NCBI RefSeq assembly: GCF_016406145.1
Contig: NZ_CP066306.1
Location: 434,001 to 498,000 of the forward strand
Source of the DNA: Pseudomonas putida
GTDB lineage: Bacteria; Pseudomonadota; Gammaproteobacteria; Pseudomonadales; Pseudomonadaceae
Reading direction: 5' to 3'
DNA length: 64,000 nucleotides
Below the pieces are notes generated by a model that worked only from the letters and a program-made list of their open reading frames with translations, ran no database searches and had not been told where the DNA came from. How positions within the stretch are numbered: the first letter of the stretch is position 1; every line of letters starts with the position of its first letter. Position numbers and translations under genes: made by a program. Shown piece after piece: positions 30,023-39,900 of this stretch.

Positions 30023-30277
30023 ATGTCGTTGCGTTCCCTCGCCCTGTTGTCCCTGTGCGTCATCCTGACTGCGTGCAGCAAGATCAATCAGGAAAACTAT
30101 TCCAAGCTCAAGGCCGGCATGAACAAGGCCGAGGTCGAGCAACTGCTCGGCACGCCCACCGAGTGCTCCGGCGCATTGGGCATGAGCAGCTGTACCTGGG
30201 GGGACGAGAAGAGCTTCATCAGCGTGCAGTACGCGGCCGATAAAGTACTGATGTATTCAGGGCAGGGCCTCAAATGA
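30023..30277 (+). CDS. Small lipoprotein, SmpA/OmlA-like
   Basis: 84 residues. Signal peptide with lipobox LTAC (SLRSLALLSLCVILTAC), then KINQENYSKLKAGMNKAEVEQLLGTPTECSG, the typical start of SmpA/OmlA-type small envelope lipoproteins, and a cysteine pair (C48/C57 region) likely to form a disulfide. CAGGAGTG precedes the ATG. The stop overlaps the lipocalin start, so the two are co-translated. Specific role unknown. Confidence 0.85.
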   Translation: MSLRSLALLSLCVILTACSKINQENYSKLKAGMNKAEVEQLLGTPTECSGALGMSSCTWGDEKSFISVQYAADKVLMYSGQGLK

Positions 30278-30846
30278 CGCGTCTGCACCTGCTGCTGGGG
30301 TTGTGCCTGGTGATGCTGTTGGGTGGCTGCGCCACTTCGGCCAACGATCCGTTGGCACCCAAGACCGCCGGCAATGTCGACCTCAAGCGCTACCAGGGCA
30401 AATGGTACGAGCTGGCGCGTTTGCCGATGCCGTACCAGAGCGAGTGCGCCCAGTCCGAAGCGCATTACAACCTCAAGCCTGATGGTTCGTACGGGGTGCT
30501 GAACCGCTGCCGCACGATGGGTGACGAGTGGCTGCGCGCCGAGGGGCATGCCAACATCCAGCAGCCGGGGCATACCGACAGGTTGTGGGTTGAGTTCGAT
30601 AACTGGTTCACCCGCCTGGTACCGGGCCTGACCAAGGGGGAGTACTGGATCCTTTACGTGGACGACCGCTACCGCACGGCGATTGTCGGCAGCCCTGACC
30701 GCAAGTACCTGTGGATACTGTCGCGTACGCCGAGCCTGCCAGCATGGGAGCGCGAGAGCCTGTTGGCCAAGGCCCGGCAGCAGGGTTATGACACCAGCCG
30801 TTTGATCTGGCGCATGGCGGACAAGCAGATCGTGCAGATGCATTGA
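30274..30846 (+). CDS. blc: Outer-membrane lipocalin Blc-type
   Basis: 190 residues: lipoprotein signal (LLLGLCLVMLLGGC), then the lipocalin fold with the signature YQGKWYELARLP near residue 43, QSECAQSEAHYNLKPDGSYGVLN, and YWILYVDDRYRTAIVGSPDRKYLWILSR, the Blc C-terminal motif. Bacterial lipocalins bind lysophospholipids or fatty acids and are often stress induced. ATGA overlap with the preceding lipoprotein gene. Confidence 0.94.
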   Translation: MTRLHLLLGLCLVMLLGGCATSANDPLAPKTAGNVDLKRYQGKWYELARLPMPYQSECAQSEAHYNLKPDGSYGVLNRCRTMGDEWLRAEGHANIQQPGHTDRLWVEFDNWFTRLVPGLTKGEYWILYVDDRYRTAIVGSPDRKYLWILSRTPSLPAWERESLLAKARQQGYDTSRLIWRMADKQIVQMH

Positions 30847-30853
30847 GGCCTTA

Positions 30854-30872
30854 AGGGCCGCTTTGCGGCCCT
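30854..30872. terminator. Hairpin between lipocalin and hutF genes
   Basis: AGGGCCGC-TTT-GCGGCCCT, then CTTGTC; sits between two converging genes. Confidence 0.7.
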
Positions 30873-30879
30873 CTTGTCG

Positions 30880-32244
30880 TCAGCCCAGCAGCTGTCGCAA
30901 CACCTCGACATACTCACGAGCGCTCTCCTCTTGTAGCCCGTGCCGCCCCTGGCGCACCACCCAGTGCCCGTTGACCATCACATCGCGCACCTGGCGGTCG
31001 CTCCCGGCAAACAGCCAGCGGTTGAGAATTGCATCTTCGCCGGCAGTGGCGATATACGGGTCTTGCCCATCGAGCACCAGCCAGTCGGCACGTTTGCCCA
31101 CGGCCAGCTCACCCACGGGTTGTCCCAATGCCTGAGCCCCACCCATCAGTGCCGCTTCATACAGGGTGCGGCCAACCATAGGCTGATCCTCGCGATAAAG
31201 CCGGTTGCGCCGCTGGTCACGAAGGCGCTGGCCATATTCGAGCCACCGCAGCTCTTCGACCACGCTCAGTGATACATGGCTGTCAGAGCCGATACCCATC
31301 CGGCCACCCTGGCTCAGGTAGTCCACTGCCGGGAAAATTCCGTCACCCAGGTTGGCTTCGGTGGTCAGGCACAACCCGGCCACGGCGCCACTGCGGGCCA
31401 TGGCCGCCACTTCGTCAGCCTGCGCGTGGGTGGCATGCACCAGGCACCAGCGGGCATCGACCTGCACATGCTCATACAGCCACTGCAACGGGCGCAGGCC
31501 GCTCCAGGCCAGGCAGTCGTCGACTTCCTTCTGTTGCTCAGCGATATGAATATGGATCGGACATTGCTGATTGCCCGCTGCCAATACCTGGGCAATCTGC
31601 GCCGGTGTAACCGCCCGCAGCGAGTGGAAGCACAAGCCCAGCTGCTGCGCGGGTTGTGCAGCGATTGTCGCAGCGAGTTGCGCGTGCAATTGCAGGTACT
31701 GCTCGGTGGAATTGATGAAGCGCCGCTGCCCCTCGCTGGGTGGCTGGCCACCGAAGCCGGCATGGCTGTACAGCACCGGCAGCAGGGTCAGGCCGATACC
31801 GCTGCTGGCCGCCGCAGCGCTGATGCGGCGGGACAGCTCGGCTGGGTCGGCATAGGCCTTGCCCGCCTGATCATGGTGCACATAGTGGAACTCGGCCACC
31901 GAGGTGTAACCGGCCTTGAGCATCTCGATGTACAGCTGACGGGCGATGACCTGCAGTTGTTCCGGGGTGACCTTGCCGACCAGGCGATACATCAGTTCGC
32001 GCCAGGTCCAGAAACTGTCGTTGGGGTTGCCCGCTACTTCTGCCAGGCCGGCCATTGCGCGTTGGAAGGCGTGTGAATGCAGGTTGGGCATGCCGGGCAG
32101 AAGCGGCCCGGCCAGCCGTTCGGCGCCGTTGGCCGAAGCGCCGGACTCGATATGGGTCATTGTGCCATCGCTGGCGACCTCGATTCGGACATCGCTGGCC
32201 CAACCATCGGGCAGCAGGGCGCATTCGGCGAAGTAGGCGGACAT
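30880..32244 (-). CDS. hutF: Formimidoylglutamate deiminase
   Basis: Converts N-formimino-L-glutamate to N-formyl-L-glutamate plus ammonia, step four of the five-enzyme histidine pathway. 454 residues from the ATG at 32244. Amidohydrolase metal motif NLHSHAFQRAMAGL, then EFHYVHHD, CFHSLRAV, HIHIAEQQKEVDDC, LVHATHA and GIGSDSHVS. Divergent from hutC with a HutC operator between. The hut cluster here lacks a formiminoglutamase shortcut; HutF plus HutG do the job. Confidence 0.96.
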   Translation of the reverse strand: MSAYFAECALLPDGWASDVRIEVASDGTMTHIESGASANGAERLAGPLLPGMPNLHSHAFQRAMAGLAEVAGNPNDSFWTWRELMYRLVGKVTPEQLQVIARQLYIEMLKAGYTSVAEFHYVHHDQAGKAYADPAELSRRISAAAASSGIGLTLLPVLYSHAGFGGQPPSEGQRRFINSTEQYLQLHAQLAATIAAQPAQQLGLCFHSLRAVTPAQIAQVLAAGNQQCPIHIHIAEQQKEVDDCLAWSGLRPLQWLYEHVQVDARWCLVHATHAQADEVAAMARSGAVAGLCLTTEANLGDGIFPAVDYLSQGGRMGIGSDSHVSLSVVEELRWLEYGQRLRDQRRNRLYREDQPMVGRTLYEAALMGGAQALGQPVGELAVGKRADWLVLDGQDPYIATAGEDAILNRWLFAGSDRQVRDVMVNGHWVVRQGRHGLQEESAREYVEVLRQLLG

Positions 32245-32267
32245 CTGTGAAATCCTGTCATGGTTTG

Positions 32268-32286
32268 CTTGTATATACATATACAG
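32268..32286. promoter_or_regulatory. HutC operator in the hutF-hutC divergent region
   Basis: CTTGTATATACATATACAG contains the perfect palindrome TGTATATACA overlapping a second ATATAC half. It fits GntR/HutC sites (TGTA-N2-TACA) and lies 24 bases from hutF and 66 from hutC, so it could control both. Confidence 0.7.
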
Positions 32287-32351
32287 TTGTTTGCCTGCCG
32301 GGTAAACTGCGGCAAGCTACCGCTCATTCAATCGCACAAGGATCCAACGCC

Positions 32352-33098
32352 GTGCCGACACCTCCTGTCTCCGCGCTGGTTGCCCAGATGGGCGAGGGCC
32401 CGGCGCCGCTGTACGCGCGGGTCAAGCAGATGATCATCCAGCAGATCGACAACGGCAGCTGGCCGCCCCATCACCGGGTCCCTTCGGAGAGCGAACTGGT
32501 CAGCCAGCTGGGATTCAGCCGCATGACCATCAACCGCGCCCTGCGTGAGCTCACTGCCGAAGGCCTGCTGGTACGCATGCAGGGAGTAGGGACGTTCGTG
32601 GCCGAACCCAAGAGCCGCTCGGCGTTGTTCGAAGTCAACAACATCGCCGACGAGATCGCTGCGCGTGGCCACCAGCATAGTTGCCAGGTGATCACCCTTG
32701 CCGAAGAAGCGGCCGGCTCCGAGCGCGCTCTGGCACTGGACATGCGCGAAGGCCAGCGGGTGTTCCATTCGCTGATCGTGCATTACGAAAACGGTATCCC
32801 GGTCCAAATCGAGGACCGCTACGTCAACGCGGCGATCGCGCCCGATTACCTCAAGCAGGATTTCACTCGACAGACGCCTTACGCCTACTTGTCCCAGGTT
32901 GCACCGTTGACCGAGGGTGAGCACGTGGTCGAGGCGATCCTGGCTGAGCCGCACGAGTGCCAGCTGCTGCAAATCGAACGGGGCGAGCCTTGCCTGCTGA
33001 TTCGCCGCCGTACCTGGTCTGGTCGCCAGCCAGTGACGGCCGCGCGGTTGATCCACCCCGGTTCCCGTCATCGCCTGGAAGGACGTTTCAGCAAATGA
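32352..33098 (+). CDS. hutC: Histidine utilization repressor HutC (GntR family)
   Basis: Urocanate-responsive repressor of hut genes. 248 residues from a GTG at 32352 with AAGGA upstream; the open frame extends far upstream but only over hutF antisense. N-terminal winged HTH: VKQMIIQQIDNGSWPPHHRVPSES, then LGFSRMTINRALRELTAEGLL and GTFVAEPK. C-terminal UTRA ligand domain, ending ARLIHPGSRHRLEGRFS. Its stop overlaps the hutD start (ATGA). Operators before its own divergent region and before hutU imply autoregulation. Confidence 0.96.
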   Translation: MPTPPVSALVAQMGEGPAPLYARVKQMIIQQIDNGSWPPHHRVPSESELVSQLGFSRMTINRALRELTAEGLLVRMQGVGTFVAEPKSRSALFEVNNIADEIAARGHQHSCQVITLAEEAAGSERALALDMREGQRVFHSLIVHYENGIPVQIEDRYVNAAIAPDYLKQDFTRQTPYAYLSQVAPLTEGEHVVEAILAEPHECQLLQIERGEPCLLIRRRTWSGRQPVTAARLIHPGSRHRLEGRFSK

Positions 33099-33667
33099 AC
33101 CCGTTGCAGTTGTTGCGTGCACAGGACTACCCGCGCATGCCATGGAAGAACGGGGGTGGCTTCACCGAGGAAATCACCCGCGACAGTGGCGAGGGCCTGG
33201 AGGGGTTCGGCTGGCGGCTGTCGATTGCGGATATCGAAGCGTCTGGTGGTTTCTCGGTGTTTACCGGCTACCAGCGGATCATCACCGTCTTGCAGGGTGA
33301 TGGCATGCGCCTGCTGGTTGACGGGCAGGCCAGCCGGCCGCTGCTACCGTTCGACGCCTTCGCTTTCGCTGGCCAGAGCCAGGTCAGTTGCAAGCTGCTG
33401 GGTGGGAAGATCCGTGATTTCAACCTGATCTACTCGCCGCAGCGCTATCGCGCGCGCTTGCAGTGGTTCGATGGTACCAGCCGGTTTTTCAGTTCGGCGT
33501 CGACTGTGCTGCTGTTTTCGGGCAGTAACCAGGTTGAGGTGCAGTTGGCCGGGCATGATTTGGAGCGGCTGGGGTTGTATGACTGCCTGCGGCTCGAGGG
33601 GAACGACGCGCTGCTGGAGCTGCAGGTTCAGGGGCGGTTCTGCCTGATCGAGCTGATTCCAACCTGA
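33095..33667 (+). CDS. hutD: HutD family protein
   Basis: 190 residues, cupin-like Ves/HutD family (PWKNGGGFTEEITRD, GWRLSIADIEASGGFSVFTGYQRIITVLQG split here). Proposed to restrain or fine-tune hut expression, possibly by binding formylglutamate; the molecular role is unsettled. Start is fixed by the ATGA overlap with hutC. The next stretch (33668-33924) holds a REP pair and the hutU control region. Confidence 0.94.
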   Translation: MNPLQLLRAQDYPRMPWKNGGGFTEEITRDSGEGLEGFGWRLSIADIEASGGFSVFTGYQRIITVLQGDGMRLLVDGQASRPLLPFDAFAFAGQSQVSCKLLGGKIRDFNLIYSPQRYRARLQWFDGTSRFFSSASTVLLFSGSNQVEVQLAGHDLERLGLYDCLRLEGNDALLELQVQGRFCLIELIPT

Positions 33668-33689
33668 GCTGGCTGAGGCTGCTGTGCAG

Positions 33690-33780
33690 CCCTTTCGCGA
33701 CACAAGGCCGCCTCTACCGGACACCGCGCCCGTCTGGGCAAACGCGATCTGTGTAGGAGCGGCCTTGTGTCGCGAAAGGG
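33690..33780. repeat. REP pair with 22-bp perfect inverted arms
   Basis: Arms CCCTTTCGCGACACAAGGCC + GC and its complement, 47-base spacer, containing the P. putida phrase TGTAGGAGCGGCC. Located between hutD and hutU, where it may end the hutCD transcript. Confidence 0.85.
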
Positions 33781-33845
33781 CCGCGCAGCGGCCCCGGTTT
33801 CCTCCAGGCTGTTCAGAAGCGGTCCCAATAATTTGGTTGTCCATG

Positions 33846-33859
33846 CTTGTACATACAAG
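33846..33859. promoter_or_regulatory. HutC operator before hutU
   Basis: CTTGTACATACAAG, near-perfect palindrome of the same type as 32268-32286; a partial second copy TTGTATATCCAA is at 33871-33882. Both lie within 80 bases of the hutU start. Confidence 0.7.
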
Positions 33860-33924
33860 TAAAGGTGTGTTTGTATATCCAACACGACACACCTGCCCGC
33901 GGACGACCGCAGAGGACCCTTCCC

Positions 33925-35598
33925 GTGACCGACAACAATAAATACCGTGACGTTGAAATCCGTGCCCCACGTGGCAACAAGCTGACCGCCAAAAGCTGGC
34001 TGACCGAAGCGCCACTGCGCATGCTGATGAACAACCTCGACCCGCAGGTCGCGGAAAACCCCAAGGAACTGGTGGTTTACGGTGGCATCGGTCGCGCCGC
34101 CCGCAACTGGGCCTGCTACGACAAGATCGTCGAGACTCTGACCCGCCTGGAAGATGACGAAACCCTGCTGGTGCAGTCTGGCAAACCGGTCGGGGTATTC
34201 AAAACCCACAGCAACGCTCCACGCGTTCTGATCGCCAACTCCAACCTGGTGCCGCACTGGGCCAACTGGGAACACTTCAACGAACTGGACGCCAAGGGCC
34301 TGGCCATGTACGGCCAGATGACCGCCGGCAGCTGGATCTACATCGGCAGCCAGGGCATCGTCCAAGGCACCTATGAAACCTTCGTCGAGGCCGGCCGCCA
34401 GCACTACGGTGGCAGCCTCAAAGGCAAGTGGGTACTGACTGCAGGCCTTGGCGGCATGGGCGGCGCCCAGCCCCTGGCCGCGACCTTGGCCGGCGCCTGC
34501 TCGCTGAACATCGAATGCCAGCAGAGCCGTATCGATTTCCGCCTCGAAACCCGCTACGTCGACGAGCAGGCCAAAGACCTCGACGACGCCCTGGCACGCA
34601 TCGCCAAGTACACCGCCGAAGGCAAGGCCATCTCCATTGCCCTGCACGGCAACGCCGCTGAAGTCCTGCCGGAGCTGGTCAAGCGTGGCGTGCGCCCGGA
34701 CATGGTCACCGACCAGACCAGCGCCCACGACCCGCTCAACGGCTACCTGCCGGTCGGCTGGACCTGGGAGCAGTACCGTGACCGCGCGCAGACCGAGCCG
34801 GCTGCCGTGGTCAAGGCCGCCAAGCAGTCCATGGCCGTGCACGTACAAGCCATGCTCGACTTCCAGAAACAGGGCATTCCGACTTTCGACTACGGCAACA
34901 ACATTCGCCAGATGGCCAAGGAAGAAGGCGTGGCCAACGCTTTCGATTTCCCGGGCTTCGTGCCGGCTTATATCCGCCCGCTGTTCTGCCGCGGCGTGGG
35001 GCCGTTCCGCTGGGCTGCGCTGTCCGGCGAAGCCGAGGATATCTACAAGACCGATGCCAAGGTCAAGGAACTGATCCCCGACGACGCCCACCTGCACCGG
35101 TGGCTGGACATGGCTCGCGAGCGCATCAGCTTCCAGGGCTTGCCTGCGCGCATCTGCTGGGTTGGCCTGGGCCTTCGCGCCAAGCTGGGCCTGGCCTTCA
35201 ACGAAATGGTACGCAGCGGCGAGCTGTCGGCGCCAATAGTCATTGGCCGTGACCACCTGGACTCAGGCTCCGTATCGAGCCCCAACCGTGAAACCGAATC
35301 GATGCGTGACGGTTCTGACGCTGTCTCCGACTGGCCGTTGCTCAACGCCTTGCTCAACACTGCCAGCGGCGCTACCTGGGTTTCGCTGCATCACGGTGGG
35401 GGGGTAGGCATGGGCTTCTCGCAGCACTCGGGCATGGTCATCGTCTGCGATGGTACCGATGAAGCCGCCGCACGCATCGCCCGCGTGCTGACCAACGACC
35501 CGGGCACCGGTGTCATGCGCCACGCCGACGCCGGCTACGACATCGCCGTGGACTGCGCCAAGGAACAAGGCCTCGACCTGCCAATGATCACAGGCTGA
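33925..35598 (+). CDS. hutU: Urocanate hydratase
   Basis: NAD-dependent lyase turning urocanate into 4-imidazolone-5-propionate, step two of histidine breakdown. GTG start at 33925 after AGAGGAC gives 557 residues, the known P. putida length. Visible: [36 protein letters not shown] site [28 protein letters not shown], and [23 protein letters not shown] split across the C-terminal domain. An AACAATAA motif sits at codons 4-6, a likely Hfq/Crc site. First gene of the hutU-H-T-I-G run. Confidence 0.97.
   Translation: MTDNNKYRDVEIRAPRGNKLTAKSWLTEAPLRMLMNNLDPQVAENPKELVVYGGIGRAARNWACYDKIVETLTRLEDDETLLVQSGKPVGVFKTHSNAPRVLIANSNLVPHWANWEHFNELDAKGLAMYGQMTAGSWIYIGSQGIVQGTYETFVEAGRQHYGGSLKGKWVLTAGLGGMGGAQPLAATLAGACSLNIECQQSRIDFRLETRYVDEQAKDLDDALARIAKYTAEGKAISIALHGNAAEVLPELVKRGVRPDMVTDQTSAHDPLNGYLPVGWTWEQYRDRAQTEPAAVVKAAKQSMAVHVQAMLDFQKQGIPTFDYGNNIRQMAKEEGVANAFDFPGFVPAYIRPLFCRGVGPFRWAALSGEAEDIYKTDAKVKELIPDDAHLHRWLDMARERISFQGLPARICWVGLGLRAKLGLAFNEMVRSGELSAPIVIGRDHLDSGSVSSPNRETESMRDGSDAVSDWPLLNALLNTASGATWVSLHHGGGVGMGFSQHSGMVIVCDGTDEAAARIARVLTNDPGTGVMRHADAGYDIAVDCAKEQGLDLPMITG
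33934..33941 (+). promoter_or_regulatory. Candidate Hfq/Crc catabolite-activity motif at hutU start
   Basis: AACAATAA fits AAnAAnAA and lies within the first codons of hutU, a usual position for Hfq/Crc translational repression in pseudomonads. Confidence 0.5.
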
Positions 35599-35632
35599 TC
35601 ACTGCACTTTGACCAATACTGAACAACAAGAA

Positions 35633-35648
35633 GGGGCCTGCGGGCCCC
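35633..35648 (+). terminator. Short GC hairpin between hutU and hutH
   Basis: GGGGCC-TGCG-GGCCCC without T-run, 20 bases before the hutH GTG. It may modulate rather than end transcription. Confidence 0.45.
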
Positions 35649-35667
35649 GGCAGAATGGAGTAGCGAA

Positions 35668-37200
35668 GTGACCGAACTGACCCTCAAGCCTGGCACCCTG
35701 ACCCTGGCCCAGCTGCGCGCAATCCACGCCGCACCCGTGCGCCTGCGCCTGGACGCCAGCGCCGATCAGCCGATCAACGACAGCGTTGCCTGCGTCGAAC
35801 AGATCCTTGCCGAAGACCGCACCGCCTACGGTATCAACACCGGCTTCGGCCTGCTGGCTTCCACCCGTATTGCCAGCCATGACCTGGAAAACCTGCAGCG
35901 CTCGCTGGTGCTGTCCCACGCCGCCGGTATCGGAGCGCCGCTGGACGACGCCCTGGTGCGGCTGATCATGGTGCTCAAGATCAACAGCCTCAGCCGAGGT
36001 TTCTCCGGCATCCGGCGCAAGGTGATCGATGCGCTGATCGCCCTGGTCAACGCTGAGGTCTATCCGCATATACCGCTCAAAGGCTCGGTCGGCGCCTCCG
36101 GCGACCTGGCACCGCTGGCGCACATGTCGCTGGTGCTGCTCGGTGAAGGCAAGGCACGTTACAAGGGCCAGTGGCTCTCGGCTACTGAGGCCTTGGCCGT
36201 CGCTGGCCTGGAGCCGCTGACCCTGGCCGCCAAAGAGGGCCTGGCCCTGCTCAATGGCACCCAGGCGTCTTCGGCCTACGCCTTGCGCGGTCTGTTCTAC
36301 GCCGAAGACCTTTACGCCGCCGCCATTACCTGCGGTGGCCTGACTGTCGAAGCAGCACTGGGCTCGCGTTCGCCGTTCGATGCACGGGTGCATGCCGTGC
36401 GCGGGCAGCGGGGCCAGATCGATACTGCGGCCTGTTTCCGTGACCTGCTGGGTGACTCCAGCGAAATCTCGCAATCGCACAAGAACTGCGACAAGGTTCA
36501 GGACCCGTACTCGCTGCGCTGTCAGCCGCAGGTCATGGGTGCCTGCCTGACTCAGTTGCGCCAGGCCGCCGAGGTCCTCGGTATCGAGGCTAACGCGGTG
36601 TCGGACAACCCGTTGGTGTTCGCTGCCGAGGGCGATGTGATCTCGGGTGGCAACTTCCACGCAGAGCCTGTAGCCATGGCCGCTGACAATCTGGCCCTGG
36701 CCATCGCCGAAATCGGCTCGCTGAGCGAGCGCCGAATTTCACTGATGATGGACAAACACATGTCCCAGCTGCCGCCGTTCCTGGTGGAAAACGGTGGGGT
36801 CAACTCCGGCTTCATGATCGCCCAGGTCACGGCTGCAGCCTTGGCCAGCGAGAACAAGGCCCTGTCGCACCCCCACAGCGTCGACAGCCTGCCTACCTCG
36901 GCCAACCAGGAAGACCACGTGTCGATGGCCCCGGCTGCAGGCAAGCGTTTGTGGGAAATGGCCGAGAACACCCGCGGCGTGCTGGCCATCGAATGGTTGG
37001 GCGCCTGCCAGGGGTTGGACCTGCGCAAGGGGCTGAAGACCTCGGTCAAACTGGAGCAGGCGCGCCAGGCGCTGCGCAGCGAGGTGCCGCACTACGACCG
37101 TGACCGCTTCTTTGCGCCGGATATCGAAAAGGCCGTCGAGCTTTTGGCCAAGGGCAGCCTGACCGGCCTGCTGCCGGCTGGGGTTCTGCCGAGCCTGTGA
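35668..37200 (+). CDS. hutH: Histidine ammonia-lyase
   Basis: Deaminates histidine to urocanate, the first step of the pathway. 510 residues from a GTG start. The autocatalytic MIO cofactor triad Ala143-Ser144-Gly145 is in [16 protein letters not shown]; substrate residues [38 protein letters not shown] and the QEDHVSMA motif are intact. It lies about 70 bases downstream of hutU and is followed by hutT. Confidence 0.98.
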   Translation: MTELTLKPGTLTLAQLRAIHAAPVRLRLDASADQPINDSVACVEQILAEDRTAYGINTGFGLLASTRIASHDLENLQRSLVLSHAAGIGAPLDDALVRLIMVLKINSLSRGFSGIRRKVIDALIALVNAEVYPHIPLKGSVGASGDLAPLAHMSLVLLGEGKARYKGQWLSATEALAVAGLEPLTLAAKEGLALLNGTQASSAYALRGLFYAEDLYAAAITCGGLTVEAALGSRSPFDARVHAVRGQRGQIDTAACFRDLLGDSSEISQSHKNCDKVQDPYSLRCQPQVMGACLTQLRQAAEVLGIEANAVSDNPLVFAAEGDVISGGNFHAEPVAMAADNLALAIAEIGSLSERRISLMMDKHMSQLPPFLVENGGVNSGFMIAQVTAAALASENKALSHPHSVDSLPTSANQEDHVSMAPAAGKRLWEMAENTRGVLAIEWLGACQGLDLRKGLKTSVKLEQARQALRSEVPHYDRDRFFAPDIEKAVELLAKGSLTGLLPAGVLPSL

Positions 37201-37206
37201 TGCCCT

Positions 37207-37226
37207 TGGGGCCGCCATGCGGCCCA
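37207..37226 (+). terminator. Hairpin between hutH and hutT
   Basis: GGGGCCGC-CAT-GCGGCCC with one bulge, just after the hutH stop. It may partly separate hutH from hutT expression. Confidence 0.5.
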
Positions 37227-37243
37227 TTCGATCTCACGACCAC

Positions 37244-37251
37244 AAAAACAA
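37244..37251 (+). promoter_or_regulatory. Candidate Hfq/Crc motif before hutT
   Basis: AAAAACAA fits AAnAAnAA and ends 14 bases before the hutT ATG, next to the Shine-Dalgarno. Confidence 0.5.
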
Positions 37252-37265
37252 GATCAGGACGTGAC

Positions 37266-38669
37266 ATGCAACAAGCTCAAGGTCTCAAGCGTGGGCTATC
37301 GGCCCGACATATCCGTTTCATGGCGCTCGGTTCCGCAATCGGTACCGGGCTTTTCTATGGTTCCGCCTCTGCCATCCAGATGGCCGGGCCGGCCGTACTG
37401 CTGGCTTACCTGATTGGCGGCGCAGCCGTGTTCATGGTCATGCGCGCCCTCGGCGAGATGGCCGTGCACAACCCCGTCGCCGGCTCCTTCGGCCATTACG
37501 CCACGACCTACCTCGGCCCAATGGCCGGTTTTATCCTTGGCTGGACTTACGCATTCGAGATGGTCATCGTCGCCATCGCCGACGTCACGGCCTTTGGCAT
37601 CTACATGGGTTTCTGGTTTCCTGAAGTGGCCCGCTGGATCTGGGTGCTAGGCATCGTCTTCCTGATAGGCGGCCTGAACCTGTGCAACGTCAAGGTGTTC
37701 GGCGAGATGGAGTTCTGGCTGTCGCTGCTCAAGGTCGGTGCCATCGTCGCGATGATCCTCGCCGGCCTCGGTATCATGGCCTTCGGCTTCAGCCAGGTTG
37801 GCACCGGGCATGCGGTTGGTTTGAGCAACCTGGTCGAGCACGGCGGCTTCATGCCCAATGGCGTCGGCGGCTTGATCGCCTCCTTCGCGGTGGTCATGTT
37901 CGCCTTCGGCGGCATCGAAATCATCGGCGTCACTGCGGGTGAGGCCAAGGACCCGCAACGGGTCATCCCCAAGGCCATCAATGCCGTGCCGTTGCGTATC
38001 CTGCTGTTCTACGTGCTGACCCTGTTTGTGCTGATGTGCCTTTACCCGTGGCCGCAGATCGGCAGCGAAGGTAGCCCGTTCGTGCAGATATTCAGCAACC
38101 TGGGGATCGGGTCGGCGGCGGCAGTGCTCAACGTCGTGGTGATTTCCGCTGCGGTTTCTGCCATCAACAGTGACATCTTCGGTGCTGGCCGCATGATGTA
38201 CGGCCTCGCCCAGCAAGGCCATGCGCCGCGCGCCTTCAGCCAGCTGTCCAGGCACGGAGTGCCGTGGATGACGGTAGTGGTGATGGGGGCTGCGCTGTTG
38301 ATTGGCGTGGTGCTCAACTACCTGATCCCCGAGAACGTGTTTCTGCTGATCGCCTCCATCGCCACGTTTGCCACCGTGTGGGTGTGGTTGATGATCCTGG
38401 TTACCCAGGTTGCCATGCGCCGCAGCATGAGCCGCGAGGAAGCGGCCCGGCTCAAGTTCCCGGTACCGTTCTGGCCCTACGGCCCGGCCATGGCCATTGC
38501 GTTCATGGTGTTCATCTTTGGCGTGCTCGGTTACTTCCCCGATACACAGGCAGCGTTGCTTGTCGGCGTGATCTGGGTGGTGTTTCTGGTTGCGTCCTAC
38601 CTGTTGTGGTGCAAACCGCGGGCAGGGCAGGGCGAGGTGGCCCAGGCAGCGGCCGAGCTGCATCGCTAG
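37266..38669 (+). CDS. hutT: Histidine/amino-acid permease (APC superfamily)
   Basis: Inner-membrane amino-acid:proton symporter of the AAT (proline-specific/lysine/histidine) type. ATG at 37266 gives 467 residues and about 12 helices. The N-terminal signature [20 protein letters not shown] and the consensus [34 protein letters not shown] and [21 protein letters not shown] are intact. Position between hutH and hutI supports histidine or urocanate as substrate; histidine is favoured because this family carries alpha-amino acids. Confidence 0.9.
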   Translation: MQQAQGLKRGLSARHIRFMALGSAIGTGLFYGSASAIQMAGPAVLLAYLIGGAAVFMVMRALGEMAVHNPVAGSFGHYATTYLGPMAGFILGWTYAFEMVIVAIADVTAFGIYMGFWFPEVARWIWVLGIVFLIGGLNLCNVKVFGEMEFWLSLLKVGAIVAMILAGLGIMAFGFSQVGTGHAVGLSNLVEHGGFMPNGVGGLIASFAVVMFAFGGIEIIGVTAGEAKDPQRVIPKAINAVPLRILLFYVLTLFVLMCLYPWPQIGSEGSPFVQIFSNLGIGSAAAVLNVVVISAAVSAINSDIFGAGRMMYGLAQQGHAPRAFSQLSRHGVPWMTVVVMGAALLIGVVLNYLIPENVFLLIASIATFATVWVWLMILVTQVAMRRSMSREEAARLKFPVPFWPYGPAMAIAFMVFIFGVLGYFPDTQAALLVGVIWVVFLVASYLLWCKPRAGQGEVAQAAAELHR

Positions 38670-38684
38670 TTCAGGAGATTGCAT

Positions 38685-39890
38685 ATGAGAACCCTCTGGC
38701 AGCACTGCCATGTGGCAACCATGGTGGACGGCCGTTACTCGATCATCGAGGACGCAGCGATCGTTACCAGCGGCGGCGTGATCGAGTGGCTCGGCCCACG
38801 TAGCGAAATGCGGCCGGTCGAGGCGCAACGTACGGTTGACCTGGGCAATGCCTGGGTCACCCCCGGCCTGATCGACTGCCACACCCACGCCGTGTTCGGT
38901 GGCAACCGCAGTGGCGAGTTCGAGCAGCGCCTGCAGGGTGTGAGTTATGCCGAAATCGCTGCGCAAGGCGGGGGCATCGCCAGTACCGTGCGGGCCACCC
39001 GCGCGGCCAGCGAGGATGAGCTGTTCGCCAGTGCCCGCCAGCGGGTACAGGCGCTGATGCGCGATGGTGTAACCACAATCGAAATCAAGTCCGGCTACGG
39101 CCTGGACCTGGCCAACGAGCGCAAGATGCTGCGTGTGGCCCGGCGCCTGGCCGATGAATTGCCCCTTGCCGTGCGCGCCACTTGCCTGGCTGCCCATGCA
39201 CTGCCGCCGGAATACGCCGGTCGCGCCGACGACTACATTGCGCACATCTGCAACCAGATGCTGCCCGCGCTGGCCGCCGAGGGGCTGGTGGACGCCGTGG
39301 ACGCCTTCTGCGAGCACCTGGCGTTTTCCCCGGCGCAGGTCGAGCAGGTGTTCGTCAGGGCGCGCGAGCTGGGCCTTCCGGTCAAGCTGCACGCCGAGCA
39401 GCTCTCATCGCTGCACGGCTCCAGCCTGGCAGCGCGCTACCAGGCGCTGTCGGCCGACCACCTGGAATTCATGACCGAGGAAGATGCAATGGCCATGGGC
39501 GAGGCAGGCACTGTCGCAGTGCTGCTGCCGGGCGCGTTCTACTTCCTGCGTGAAACCCAACTGCCTCCAATGGAAGCCTTGCGCCGCCACGGCGTGAGGA
39601 TTGCTCTTGCCAGCGACCTCAACCCCGGCACATCACCAGGTCTGTCGCTGCGGCTGATGCTGAACATGGGGTGCACGCTGTTTCGCATGACGCCGGAAGA
39701 AGCCCTGGCTGGAGTTACCATCCATGCCGCCACGGCACTGGGCATGGGCGACACCCATGGTTCGCTGGAAGTCGGCAAGGTGGCGGACTTTGTCGCTTGG
39801 CAGATCGAGCGCCCCGCCGACCTGGCCTACTGGCTGGGCGGCGACCTGCCCAAGCGCGTGGTGCGCAAAGGCCATGAAATATCCCACTGA
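38685..39890 (+). CDS. hutI: Imidazolonepropionase
   Basis: Hydrolyses imidazolonepropionate to N-formiminoglutamate, step three. ATG at 38685, with CAGGAGA upstream, gives 401 residues. Amidohydrolase metal motif [20 protein letters not shown], then [22 protein letters not shown] (split), [20 protein letters not shown] and [16 protein letters not shown]. Followed directly by hutG. Confidence 0.97.
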   Translation: MRTLWQHCHVATMVDGRYSIIEDAAIVTSGGVIEWLGPRSEMRPVEAQRTVDLGNAWVTPGLIDCHTHAVFGGNRSGEFEQRLQGVSYAEIAAQGGGIASTVRATRAASEDELFASARQRVQALMRDGVTTIEIKSGYGLDLANERKMLRVARRLADELPLAVRATCLAAHALPPEYAGRADDYIAHICNQMLPALAAEGLVDAVDAFCEHLAFSPAQVEQVFVRARELGLPVKLHAEQLSSLHGSSLAARYQALSADHLEFMTEEDAMAMGEAGTVAVLLPGAFYFLRETQLPPMEALRRHGVRIALASDLNPGTSPGLSLRLMLNMGCTLFRMTPEEALAGVTIHAATALGMGDTHGSLEVGKVADFVAWQIERPADLAYWLGGDLPKRVVRKGHEISH

Positions 39891-39900
39891 GCGAGGCGAG

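Noticed and set aside
33684..33941. 85-residue frame between hutD and hutU
   Set aside because: Translation of the REP pair and the hutU control region.
35633..35648. Full terminator separating hutU from hutH
   Set aside because: Stem is only six pairs and has no T-run; kept only as a weak hairpin.
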